From assembly GCA_020433835.1 (NCBI GenBank), contig JAGRBY010000264.1, positions 1-9,240 on the forward strand: DNA of 9,240 bases, read 5' to 3'. Positions 1 to 7,104 of the stretch are shown here, one piece after another. The position numbers were made by a program, and so were the translations under genes. This DNA comes from Anaerolineae bacterium. GTDB lineage: Bacteria > Chloroflexota > Anaerolineae > 4572-78 > J111. Position 1 is the first letter of the stretch, and each line of letters starts with the position of its first letter. The notes beneath the pieces were generated by a model. The model was not told the DNA's origin. It did not search any database and was given only the letters and a program-made list of their open reading frames with translations.

Positions 1-2261
1 AGGTATTGATCGAGCAGGAGTAGGGCTTCGTCGGCTACGTGGCCACGCAGATCCAACTCCATGCCAGGCGACTCGACGACCGGCGCTTTGATGCTGGGCT
101 GTGGAGCCGCGACCCTCTTTTTTCGCCCTTTGAGTTCGAGTGATTTGATAGGCACGGTCGCTCGAAAATGGCCAAGCTGCACTTCGGCATCGCGCCCGTC
201 AATGCCGACAACTTCCCCCAACGTTTGGTATTGGCTGATGAAAACCTGGTCGCCAATGCGAATCGGGCCATTTTGCTCCGATTTTTGTTGGCTTGTGTCC
301 TTTGGTTGCGGTTTGGGCGGCGCTTTTTCCGGAGACAGGTTGGCTTCGAGCGCCTCAAGTTCGCTTTCTACCTGAGCCACCGTCTCCGGTTCCGGTAATG
401 CCGCCGCCAGCGCGGCTTGCCTTTGCTCTTCGAGTGCGGTTTTAGCTTCGGCTTCCAGCGTACGAATGCGCTCGCGGGCAGCTTTTATCTCGCGTCGGGC
501 ATCGGCCCTGGCGGAGTTGAGAATATCGCGGCGTTCGGCATCCACCTCGGTTAGCCGTTTTTGCCGCTCCTGCACTAAGGCTTCGGCTTTCTCCAGTTCT
601 GTTTCAATTTCACGCCGTCGCGCCTGAGCCGTTTCGGTTTGGGCTTTGATTTCGGCCAGCATGGCTTCAAGCTGTTGGGCATCCTCGCTTATCAACCCCC
701 GGGCCTGATCGATAATACGCTCCGATAGCCCCAGGCGACGCGCAATGGTGAAAGCGTTTGATTCGCCGGGGATGCCGATTTGCAGCCGGTAGGTTGGCGT
801 GAGCGTTTCGGAATTGAACTCCATGCTGGCGTTGATAACGCCGCTGGTGGCGTGGGCATAGGCTTTCAATTCTGAATAGTGGGTAGCGACAAACGTTGTG
901 GTGCCGCGCTCCAGCAGGTTGAGCATAATCGAGCGGGCCAGGGCCGACCCCTCGACCGGATCAGTACCAGCCCCCAACTCATCGAAAATAACCAGCGATT
1001 GCTTATCGCAATCATCCAGAATTTTGACGATATTGGTCATGTGGCTGGAGAAGGTGGACAAACTTTGCTCAATCGACTGCTCGTCGCCGATATCGGCAAA
1101 TATATTGTTGAAAACCGGCAGGCGTGAGCCTTCAGCCGCCGGAATTTGCAGCCCGGCCTGGGCCATCGCCGCCAGCAGGCCGATGGTTTTAAGCGAGACG
1201 GTCTTGCCGCCGGTGTTCGGCCCGGTGATGACGACCATGCGTGCGTCGTCGGGCAGCGGCAGATCAAGCGGCACGACGGTTTCCGGATCGAGCAAGGGAT
1301 GCCGTCCGGCAGTGAGGTTGATAGTGGGTTGGGCCGGACGCTTTTTGCCGTCTTCCAGGATTGTTTGCCGCCCGTCGAAATCGATGAGATTGGGTTCGGT
1401 GGCATCAATGGCCCAGGCGTATTTGGCTTTGGCAAAGGCCAGATCAAGCTCGGCCAGGGCTTCAACCGTGTGGTTTATCAACTTGCCGTGGCTGCTGATC
1501 AGGGCCGATAGTTCGGCCAGAATGCGCTGGATTTCTTCTTCTTCTTGCATTTGAAGCTGTCGCCACGTGTTATTTAGCTCGACGATAGCCAGAGGTTCTA
1601 CAAAAATCGTGGCACCGCTGGAGCTTTGGTCTTGAACAACACCCTGAATCCGGCCTTTGAATTCGGCTTTGACCGGGATGACATAGCGACCGCCCCGCTG
1701 GGTGACAAGGGCTTCCTGCAAATACTGCTTTTGCTGGCCGGAGACAATGCGGTTCAGGCGCTCCATCAGGCGGTTATGGGCGATGTCGATCTCGCGCCGG
1801 ATGCGGGCTAGGGTCGGGCTGGCGCTGCTTTTAACTTCGCCGCTGTCATCGATGGCCTGGCCGATGGCATTGACCACGCCCGGACATTCCTCGATGCGCT
1901 GGGCAATATCGGCCAGCCGGGGATAGGCCTCGGCCAGCCGGCTGAGGTTGCGTTCGAGTTCACGAGCCGCGATGAGGGTTTGCCGTACTTCCAGCAGTTC
2001 GGGCGGCAGGAGCACAAAGCCGCGATCGGTGCGGGCTACGTGGGGCCGCACATCGCGCGAGCCGCCGACACCGATATTGTCTTTAACCGAAAGCAAATGG
2101 CCGGCTTCTCGGGTTTCGATTTGCCAGCCTTGTATTTCTGTAAAATAGGGTGAGGGTTTGAGTTTGAGCACTAGCTCTTTGCTAGCAGAAAAGGCGGCAT
2201 ATCGTGCCAGCCTTTCAAGTATCTTTGGGAATTCAAGTGTATTAAGATGTTTTTCGTACAC
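1..2261 (-). CDS. mutS2: MutS2 family ATPase/endonuclease, 3' end cut by window edge
   Basis: MutS2 is a MutS-like ABC-type ATPase without the mismatch-recognition domain. In characterised bacteria it acts on branched DNA or on collided ribosomes. I read 753 in-frame codons on the minus strand with no stop. The N-terminal helical domain has the family-typical start pattern (LEFPKILERLARYAAF). Walker A GPNTGGKT is at residues 347-354, the STFSSHM signature near 402-408 and Walker B FDELGAGTDP around 427-428. A long charged coiled coil (about 525-615), a Pro/Lys-rich linker, a KOW-like stretch (about 665-710) and the first residues of the Smr nuclease domain (ELDLRGH, 735-741) follow. The gene leaves the window about 20 residues into Smr, so roughly 60 residues are probably missing. 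The start is GTG 2261: AGGA lies 6 bases upstream and an in-frame TAA (2265-2267) blocks any longer start. It lies 13 bases after cvpA, so co-transcription is likely. Confidence 0.96.
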   Translation of the reverse strand, partial: MYEKHLNTLEFPKILERLARYAAFSASKELVLKLKPSPYFTEIQGWQIETREAGHLLSVKDNIGVGGSRDVRPHVARTDRGFVLLPPELLEVRQTLIAARELERNLSRLAEAYPRLADIAQRIEECPGVVNAIGQAIDDSGEVKSSASPTLARIRREIDIAHNRLMERLNRIVSGQQKQYLQEALVTQRGGRYVIPVKAEFKGRIQGVVQDQSSSGATIFVEPLAIVELNNTWRQLQMQEEEEIQRILAELSALISSHGKLINHTVEALAELDLAFAKAKYAWAIDATEPNLIDFDGRQTILEDGKKRPAQPTINLTAGRHPLLDPETVVPLDLPLPDDARMVVITGPNTGGKTVSLKTIGLLAAMAQAGLQIPAAEGSRLPVFNNIFADIGDEQSIEQSLSTFSSHMTNIVKILDDCDKQSLVIFDELGAGTDPVEGSALARSIMLNLLERGTTTFVATHYSELKAYAHATSGVINASMEFNSETLTPTYRLQIGIPGESNAFTIARRLGLSERIIDQARGLISEDAQQLEAMLAEIKAQTETAQARRREIETELEKAEALVQERQKRLTEVDAERRDILNSARADARREIKAARERIRTLEAEAKTALEEQRQAALAAALPEPETVAQVESELEALEANLSPEKAPPKPQPKDTSQQKSEQNGPIRIGDQVFISQYQTLGEVVGIDGRDAEVQLGHFRATVPIKSLELKGRKKRVAAPQPSIKAPVVESPGMELDLRGHVADEALLLLDQY

Positions 2262-2274
2262 GTCTTATCCTAAT

Positions 2275-2931
2275 CTATCCGCCATCAGCCGAAAAGTTGC
2301 TGACCACTGTTTCTAAAATGTTTGGTCCGTCGTCTAACACAAATAGGCTAAGCGATTTGACAATTAACCAGAGCACCCGGTTGAAATAGGGAGCTAAGGC
2401 TGAGCTTTGAATTTGGTTTGTCAACCCAGGTTGGGAAACTCCGCTGGCCGAAAAAGCGCCGGTCTGAAAGAAGAATTGGATGACGCCCATAAAGATGGAA
2501 ATCCAGACAACGGCCAGGACAACGCCCAAAATCATACTCAAAACTGTACTTAGGGGGCCTAAAACATAACGTTTCATAGCCGAGGGTTTAGGCGGCTCGA
2601 CCGGGCCAACCCGTCCTTTTTTCTTGGCGGGGCGCGTTTTTTCTTCGGGCGGCTTGGTGAGATAACCCACAACCAGTCTAATAGCGTGGTAGGCCACAAA
2701 AAGCATCAGCAAAAACGAGAGGGTATCGCTGACGATTTTGCTCATTTCCAGCCCCTGTAAAATACGGTTACTGAATGGTCTGTAGAGCCATAGGGCAATC
2801 AAAAGGCCAAACCAAATGCTGGCCAGTGAGCGAAGCTGGACGCCAACCCCGCGTAAAAAACCAATGAGCAACCCGATAAATAAGAGAAAAAGTAACAATA
2901 GGTCTAAAACGTTCAAGCCAATGATTTGCAT
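2275..2931 (-). CDS. cvpA: CvpA family inner-membrane protein
   Basis: This is a 218-residue polytopic membrane protein of the CvpA (colicin V production) family, whose molecular function is poorly defined; members have been linked to toxin export and envelope homeostasis. Hydrophobic segments lie at about residues 7-28, 33-51, 67-91 and 124-155, with a further hydrophobic stretch near 185-199. The family-like SSALAPYFNRV lies at 176-186. A basic, proline-rich loop (about 92-120, with KKKGR) separates the second and third parts and is probably cytoplasmic. ATG 2931 is preceded by a strong Shine-Dalgarno GGAGG at 2939-2943 with 7 bases of spacing. That site lies in a small TGCC-GGA-GGCA hairpin, which might modulate initiation (inference). 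mutS2 follows 13 bases downstream. cvpA next to or near mutS2 is also known in Bacillus, which supports both assignments. Confidence 0.9.
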   Translation of the reverse strand: MQIIGLNVLDLLLLFLLFIGLLIGFLRGVGVQLRSLASIWFGLLIALWLYRPFSNRILQGLEMSKIVSDTLSFLLMLFVAYHAIRLVVGYLTKPPEEKTRPAKKKGRVGPVEPPKPSAMKRYVLGPLSTVLSMILGVVLAVVWISIFMGVIQFFFQTGAFSASGVSQPGLTNQIQSSALAPYFNRVLWLIVKSLSLFVLDDGPNILETVVSNFSADGG

Positions 2932-3100
2932 AATAATGCCTCCGGCAGATGAATTTTTAGCAGGTTGAAGTTGAGTGGATGCGGTGTGCTGTTCCGGTAA
3001 AATTGTGAGCCACGAATTGTGCAGTAGGAATAATTTTGATCAATGGAGATTGCGAAATTCGAGACAATACCCTAAAAAGTTTTTACCCGAACCTCACTAT

Positions 3101-3129
3101 ATAATAGCATCTTTTTTCGAAAATGCCTA
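3101..3129 (-). promoter_or_regulatory. Candidate promoter of cvpA-mutS2
   Basis: On the minus strand, TAGGCA (3124-3129, 4 of 6 to consensus) lies 17 bases from TATTAT (3101-3106, 5 of 6). The -10 is preceded by TG plus one base (3107-3109), an extended -10. Transcription would start near 3094 and leave a leader of about 160 bases before cvpA. The intergenic stretch 2932-3199 holds no convincing gene. Confidence 0.55.
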
Positions 3130-3130
3130 C

Positions 3131-3162
3131 AAAAAATTAGCTCACCTTATGTCTGGTGAGCT
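3131..3162 (-). terminator. Intrinsic terminator after the bactofilin gene
   Basis: On the minus strand AGCTCACC (3155-3162) pairs perfectly with GGTGAGCT (3139-3146) around an 8-base loop. AATTTTTT (3131-3138) follows directly. The stem starts 38 bases past the bactofilin stop. On the plus strand no T-run follows, so the direction is clear. Confidence 0.8.
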
Positions 3163-3199
3163 TTACGAATATCTGCTAAAAAAGTTTTAACCGGCGGGT

Positions 3200-3649
3200 T
3201 TACGAAGTTTTTTCTAGTTCTGATGAATTTTCCGAGGGCGCTATTTCAGCCGGTATAGCCGGTTCAACTGAAAGTGGGCCAAAATGAGGCGGTTCCGGTT
3301 CATCCTTCATAATGAGGTTGCCTCGGAAGTATCCCTCTTCATCGAGCAGAAAGCTGCCGACATCAACATCGCCCCAAACTTTGCCCGTACTAAGAATTTC
3401 CAGCCGGCCCCGGGCAATAACTTTACCCGTCACCGCACCGCTCACCGAGACGTTCTCGGCTTCTAGATCCGCCGCTACTTTGGCGTCAGGGCTAACCACA
3501 ATGTTGCCCAATGTTTTGATCAGACCTTCCTCACAAACCCCATCAATCCGCACGCTGCCGTCGCAGATTAAGGTTCCCTTGAAGTTTGTATTTGGCCCAA
3601 TCACGGTTTCAATTTTGTCGATAGGGGTTGATTTATTTCTACCCAGCAC
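3200..3649 (-). CDS. Bactofilin (polymer-forming cytoskeletal protein)
   Basis: Bactofilins (DUF583/PF04519) polymerise without nucleotide into filaments that act as membrane-linked scaffolds for cell shape, stalks or polar protein placement. This 149-residue protein has the usual size. Residues 14-115 form the right-handed beta-helix core, visible as short strand repeats rich in G, V and D: TVIGPNTNFKGTL, SVRIDGVCEE, NIVVSPDAKVAADLEAENV, SGAVTGKVIARGRLEI, GKVWGDVDV. The tail (116-149) is acidic, Pro/Ser/Glu-rich and probably disordered. The start is GTG 3649, five bases after a perfect AGGAGG (3655-3660). An ATG two bases earlier is out of frame. The gene is monocistronic by sequence, with a near-consensus promoter upstream and an intrinsic terminator downstream. 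Its partner protein cannot be read from this window. Confidence 0.92.
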   Translation of the reverse strand: MLGRNKSTPIDKIETVIGPNTNFKGTLICDGSVRIDGVCEEGLIKTLGNIVVSPDAKVAADLEAENVSVSGAVTGKVIARGRLEILSTGKVWGDVDVGSFLLDEEGYFRGNLIMKDEPEPPHFGPLSVEPAIPAEIAPSENSSELEKTS

Positions 3650-3654
3650 ATTTT

Positions 3655-3660
3655 CCTCCT
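3655..3660 (-). promoter_or_regulatory. Shine-Dalgarno AGGAGG of the bactofilin gene
   Basis: This is a perfect AGGAGG. It is 5 bases from GTG 3649, which opens the bactofilin frame, and 3 bases from an out-of-frame ATG at 3651. The spacing favours the GTG. Confidence 0.8.
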
Positions 3661-3679
3661 GACTACATCTGAGGAGTGA

Positions 3680-3708
3680 AATATACTCTAGGTAGGAGTA
3701 ATTGTCAA
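3680..3708 (-). promoter_or_regulatory. Strong sigma-70-type promoter of the bactofilin gene
   Basis: On the minus strand, a perfect TTGACA (3703-3708) is separated by 17 bases from TATATT (3680-3685, 5 of 6). The predicted start near 3673 gives a leader of about 24 bases that carries the AGGAGG site. This is the best promoter match in the window by -35 box. Confidence 0.75.
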
Positions 3709-3831
3709 CGATTAAGAAAGAAATACCCTCATTACAAAGATGCGATGCTCATTGCCTTGTATGCTTCAGAGGCAGTTCAAATTTCGCGATTTCTGCAAAG
3801 TTGTCTATAGTTACCGGTACAAATTTTATGT

Positions 3832-3840
3832 TGATATACT
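3832..3840 (+). promoter_or_regulatory. Extended -10 promoter of the serine hydrolase gene
   Basis: TG-A-TATACT is an extended -10 box, 5 of 6 to consensus. The -35 is weak (TTACCG at 3811-3816, spacing 18). A start near 3847 would place only about 19 bases before ATG 3866, which argues against a start codon at 3740. Confidence 0.5.
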
Positions 3841-3865
3841 GATTTTGAGCATAGTTTATCCAACC

Positions 3866-5608
3866 ATGTGGAAATCACTTGCCCTTGCTTTAATAATTTG
3901 GCCTCTGTGTGTAACCTTCTCATTGGCTGATACGCTTCCTTTTACCCACACCACCCAACTTGAAGACACTCTGCCACGCCTGGCCGACAAATACTACCGC
4001 GATCCGGAAAGCTGGCCGGCCATCTGGTTGGCGACCAACAACGCCGCCGTGACGGATAGCCGCTTTACGGCCATCGAATCGCCTTTTGTACTGCGGCCCG
4101 GCCAACCGTTAGTTATCCCCTCCCAGGCGGAAGCGAATCGGCTTATGGCTAAGGCCAACGATGTCGATACGTTGCCGATAAGGTCGCCCGAAGTACAACT
4201 CCTAACCCAAACCTGGCTGGCTGAATTCTCCACCACAGTCGAAGATACGCGCCAACATTTTGGCATTCCCGGTGTGGCGTTGGCGATTGTGCGCGATAAC
4301 CAGATTGTGCTGGCTGAGGGTTTCGGTGTGCGTGAACTGGGCCAAGATGATCCGATCACACCCCAAACCCTCTTTGCCGTTGGCTCGACGACCAAAGCGA
4401 TGAACGCCGCGATGATCGCCTCGTTGGTCGATGATGGTGTTTTGGATTGGGATCAACCCGTGCGCGACATTTGGCCCGATTTCCAACTGGACGACCCTGA
4501 GCGTGCTGCACAAATTCGCGTACGCGATTTATTGAATATGACCAGCGGCGTTTTGCGGGCCGATATGGAGTGGAGCGGCCTCGGCCTGACGCCGGAGCAA
4601 ATCATGACTTCGCTGGCTAAGTTGCCGCTTGATGAGACGCCAGGCGAAAATTTTCATTACAACAATCAGGTTGTTGCCACCGGTGGTTATGTTGCAGCGT
4701 TGGCAGCCGGCAGCCGCCTCGATAATCTTGATCAAACGTATGCCGCACTGCTCCAACAGCGTGTGTTTGACCCCACCGGGATGACGACTGCATCGCTCTC
4801 TATGGAAGCGACGCAAGCAAGCCCTAACCATGCCACGCCCCACGATTTTACGCTTTTTGGCGAAGCTGTACCCACCCATTACCACATTGATACCGGTATC
4901 ACCCCGGCAGGAGGCGTCACCGCCAGTGTGCTCGATCTGGCTCATTTTGTGATGATGCAGCTCAATCGCGGCGTCAGCCAAACCGGCGTTCGGGTGGTGT
5001 CGGAACAGAATTTAACCGAAACCTGGCGACCTGAAATTGAAATCGTGCCTGATTTTAGTTATGGCATGGGCTGGTTTATTGAAAAGTATAATGATGTCGA
5101 AATGATCTGGCACGATGGCGATGTGTTGGGGTTCAAATCACTCATGGTTATGGTGCCGGAAGCCAATATTGGAATGGTGCTGATCACCAATCGTACCATA
5201 TCCTTCGGGTTTGGTAACAGCCTGCGTTATGGCTTTATAGAGGCGCTGTATGATTTAGATAACAATGCCGCTGAGGTCTACAAGACCCAGTGGGATGATT
5301 TCATCAAGGCCCTGCCCGATATTCGCGAACCATTGGCCGAGACAGTTTCAGAGGATGAAGTAGCATCTTATGTAGGGCAATATGAACTCGGCTGGCAAGT
5401 TGAGCGGCGCGAAGACGGCACGTTTTGGGTGGTGCGTGGTCCCTACCAGTGGCGGCTTTTGGCCGCAGGTGACGGCGAGTTTATTATCAATAATGGTTTC
5501 GGCATTACCTCGCAGATCATATTTGAACCTATCGAAGATGGCAGTATGCATATGTCCGTCATCCTTTCATCGGGTGAAACCGGATCATATCTTCGAATAG
5601 GCCCCTAA
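3866..5608 (+). CDS. Exported serine hydrolase, class C beta-lactamase fold, with LysM-like N-terminus
   Basis: This 580-residue protein belongs to the serine beta-lactamase/DD-peptidase/esterase family (PF00144). Residues 1-21 form a signal peptide with probable cleavage after SLA. Residues about 24-86 resemble a LysM module (LADKYYRDPESWPAIW ... LRPGQPLVIP), suggesting cell-wall binding. The catalytic domain has SxxK as STTK (174-177, nucleophile S174), YxN as YNN (265-267) and HDG (416-418) in place of KTG, as often seen in non-lactamase esterase or peptidase members. A C-terminal beta-rich domain (about 490-580) resembles the extra domain of many such hydrolases. I chose ATG 3866 over the in-frame 3740 start because it opens directly on a signal peptide and fits the promoter, although no clear Shine-Dalgarno is present. 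The substrate is unknown; an antibiotic-resistance role should not be assumed. Confidence 0.88.
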   Translation: MWKSLALALIIWPLCVTFSLADTLPFTHTTQLEDTLPRLADKYYRDPESWPAIWLATNNAAVTDSRFTAIESPFVLRPGQPLVIPSQAEANRLMAKANDVDTLPIRSPEVQLLTQTWLAEFSTTVEDTRQHFGIPGVALAIVRDNQIVLAEGFGVRELGQDDPITPQTLFAVGSTTKAMNAAMIASLVDDGVLDWDQPVRDIWPDFQLDDPERAAQIRVRDLLNMTSGVLRADMEWSGLGLTPEQIMTSLAKLPLDETPGENFHYNNQVVATGGYVAALAAGSRLDNLDQTYAALLQQRVFDPTGMTTASLSMEATQASPNHATPHDFTLFGEAVPTHYHIDTGITPAGGVTASVLDLAHFVMMQLNRGVSQTGVRVVSEQNLTETWRPEIEIVPDFSYGMGWFIEKYNDVEMIWHDGDVLGFKSLMVMVPEANIGMVLITNRTISFGFGNSLRYGFIEALYDLDNNAAEVYKTQWDDFIKALPDIREPLAETVSEDEVASYVGQYELGWQVERREDGTFWVVRGPYQWRLLAAGDGEFIINNGFGITSQIIFEPIEDGSMHMSVILSSGETGSYLRIGP

Positions 5609-5769
5609 ATTTTTGTCACTTTTTATTGTAGAGGTTCAATACTTAACCGGATTGTGGTACAATAAAATAAAAATAAGACAAGACCGATCTTGCTTAGCCT
5701 CAGGCTGCACATTCTATTTGACCAACCACCTAAAGCATCGCCATCTTTTTCGAACCAGGAGTAGACCCC
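5609..5769. other. Intergenic region before comEA
   Basis: This 161-base gap holds the comEA promoter and a leader of about 100 bases. I see no hairpin plus T-run after the hydrolase stop. A small AGCC-TCA-GGCT hairpin lies near 5696-5706. No gene is convincing. Confidence 0.6.
5635..5663 (+). promoter_or_regulatory. Candidate extended -10 promoter of comEA
   Basis: TG-G-TACAAT (5655-5663) has a 5 of 6 -10 box with the extended TG. The -35 at the right distance, TTCAAT (5635-5640, spacing 17), matches only 3 of 6. The start would be near 5670. Confidence 0.5.
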
Positions 5770-6438
5770 ATGAATTCGACTTGGCTTGACCACAATCGTC
5801 ATCTTGTATTTGGAATGCTGTCGTTGCTGGCTGTTGGAGGAGCCGGCGTTTTTTATTGGCAGCAGCCCACCCAAAGTTCAATCGAAATTCAACCGGTTGA
5901 ACCGACGGTGACGGCCACCGAACTTGTTTCAACGCCACTGCCAACAGCTACCTCCGCACCGGTGCGCGTTTATATCACAGGAGCAGTTGCCAACTCCGAT
6001 GTCTATTTTTTACCGTCGGGCAGCATCATTAAAGATGCTATCGATGCAGCCGGTGGGTTCACCGCCGAGGCCGATCGGGAGCACATCAACCAGGCCTTAG
6101 AATTGCAAGACCAGCAGCAAATTCATGTGCCGCGCCAAAACGAAGAGAGTCCGCTGCCTCCTGTTCAAGGTGGGCAAAGTGTCTCTGCCTCTGTAAGTAA
6201 CCAGGCCGATGCATTCTCCGGCTCAAAAACGGCCGGCTCAAATGGGATTATTAACTTGAATACGGCTACGCTTGAAGAGTTAGACAGCTTACCTGGCGTA
6301 GGCCCGGCCATCGCTCAGCGCATTATCGATTATCGCGACAGCATAGGGCAGTTTTCATCCATTGATGAAATAACCCAGGTGAGTGGTATTGGCTCGGCTA
6401 CTTTCGAAAAGATCAAGGCATTTATTGTTGTTGAGTAA
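5770..6438 (+). CDS. comEA: ComEA-type competence DNA-binding protein
   Basis: ComEA is the membrane-anchored receptor that binds incoming double-stranded DNA during natural transformation and passes it to the ComEC channel. This 222-residue protein has the standard architecture. A transmembrane anchor lies at about 11-29, followed by a Thr/Pro-rich outer linker (about 40-64). An SLBB domain spans about 65-122 (VRVYITGAVAN ... QQIHVPR), then a Ser/Gln-rich linker. A C-terminal helix-hairpin-helix pair (159-222) includes INLNTATLEELDSLPGVGPA and VSGIGSATFEKI. The size is typical for the Gram-positive-style form. ATG 5770 has AGGAG (5757-5761) 8 bases upstream. It is flanked by its own promoter and terminator, so it appears monocistronic. 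comEC is not in the window. SLBB-HhH proteins are occasionally used in other export contexts, but ComEA is by far the best call. Confidence 0.93.
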   Translation: MNSTWLDHNRHLVFGMLSLLAVGGAGVFYWQQPTQSSIEIQPVEPTVTATELVSTPLPTATSAPVRVYITGAVANSDVYFLPSGSIIKDAIDAAGGFTAEADREHINQALELQDQQQIHVPRQNEESPLPPVQGGQSVSASVSNQADAFSGSKTAGSNGIINLNTATLEELDSLPGVGPAIAQRIIDYRDSIGQFSSIDEITQVSGIGSATFEKIKAFIVVE

Positions 6439-6458
6439 ATCGATGAGCGGCTGAGGAC

Positions 6459-6493
6459 GCAGTACGGCTCAATTTCGCTGTACTGCTTTATTT
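6459..6493 (+). terminator. Intrinsic terminator of comEA
   Basis: GCAGTACGGC (6459-6468) pairs with GCTGTACTGC (6477-6486) as a 10-bp stem with one G-T wobble around an 8-base loop. TTTATTT (6487-6493) follows. It starts 21 bases past the comEA stop. Confidence 0.75.
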
Positions 6494-6494
6494 G

Positions 6495-6503
6495 TGATAT
6501 AAT
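6495..6503 (+). promoter_or_regulatory. Perfect extended -10 promoter of the phosphoribosyltransferase gene
   Basis: TG-A-TATAAT matches the extended -10 consensus fully. No good -35 is visible; the right position falls inside the comEA terminator stem. Transcription would start near 6510, about 40 bases before ATG 6551. Confidence 0.65.
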
Positions 6504-6550
6504 ACTTTTTTGGCAAAATAACGTATTTTATTGTGGCTAAAGGCAAATGC

Positions 6551-7036
6551 ATGGAAGATGTAAAACGTATTTATCTCTCATGGAGCGACGTTATTAAATT
6601 GATAGGCAGCGTGATGCCTAAGCTTGAGGCTTATGAATTTGATCTGGTTATTGCCATCACCCGAGGTGGGATTGTTCCCGGAGCAATTATTGCCGAGCGT
6701 TTGGGGATCAAACAAGTATTGGTGGCTTCGGTTGATTTTTATGAAGATGAAGAACACGACTTGGATTGGCCTGTTTTTATGCAATTTCCCGCTGATAGCT
6801 TTCTACGCGGTCGACAGGTTTTAATTGTTGATGATATCTGGGATCGTGGCAAACAGGTTGTCAATGTAACCGAACGCGTTAGACAGGCCGGTGGTCGTCC
6901 CCATTCTGTTGTTTTGCACTATAAATCACAACGTTCTGAGTTTCCAGATAAAGCCCCCGATTTCTTTGCTGAAGAAACAACGGATTGGGTTATCTATCCG
7001 TGGGAAGTTGAACGGGGTGCTGTTGGAACGCAGTAG
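6551..7036 (+). CDS. Gpt-like purine phosphoribosyltransferase
   Basis: This 161-residue type I phosphoribosyltransferase (PF00156) would join a purine base such as xanthine, guanine or hypoxanthine to PRPP in the cytoplasm for salvage. The TRGG loop (37-40) and the PRPP-binding strand-loop VLIVDDIWDRGK (90-101) are clear. The C-terminal DWVIYPWE (145-152) is typical of the short Gpt/archaeal-like branch. In the PRPP loop the usual small residue after the third Asp (DTG) is Arg (DRG, residue 99), which is unusual. The chosen ATG 6551 has AAAGG (6539-6543) 7 bases upstream; an in-frame GTG at 6533 would add six residues but has no ribosome-binding site. The epimerase gene follows after 68 bases without a terminator, so both may share a transcript. 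Base specificity cannot be read from the sequence. Confidence 0.85.
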   Translation: MEDVKRIYLSWSDVIKLIGSVMPKLEAYEFDLVIAITRGGIVPGAIIAERLGIKQVLVASVDFYEDEEHDLDWPVFMQFPADSFLRGRQVLIVDDIWDRGKQVVNVTERVRQAGGRPHSVVLHYKSQRSEFPDKAPDFFAEETTDWVIYPWEVERGAVGTQ

Positions 7037-7104
7037 CCTGCCAAACCGAAATTTTCATTATCCTCATACAGACGTAACTATCCGTTAAATTTTAAGGGCA
7101 TACC

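Noticed and set aside
879..1554. Plus-strand frames inside mutS2, up to 218 codons
   Set aside because: They lie antisense to the conserved ATPase core of mutS2 and are low-complexity Ser/Arg-rich shadows of it.
2975..3190. Plus-strand 71-codon frame between cvpA and the bactofilin gene
   Set aside because: It starts at GTG without a ribosome-binding site, resembles no known protein, and covers the minus-strand terminator and promoter.
3994..4981. Minus-strand frames of 103-150 codons within the hydrolase gene
   Set aside because: They are opposite a clearly recognisable catalytic domain and show no domain or start signal of their own.
3866..5608. Antibiotic-resistance beta-lactamase
   Set aside because: HDG replaces KTG, and the LysM-like and C-terminal domains point to a wall-associated peptidase or esterase; the fold alone does not show resistance.
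6533..6550. GTG start six codons upstream for the phosphoribosyltransferase
   Set aside because: There is no Shine-Dalgarno before it, while ATG 6551 has AAAGG at 7 bases.
6551..7036. ComFC-type competence phosphoribosyltransferase, because comEA is next door
   Set aside because: It lacks the N-terminal cysteine zinc motif of ComFC, and the C-terminal YPWE block fits Gpt-like enzymes. A terminator and a separate promoter separate it from comEA.
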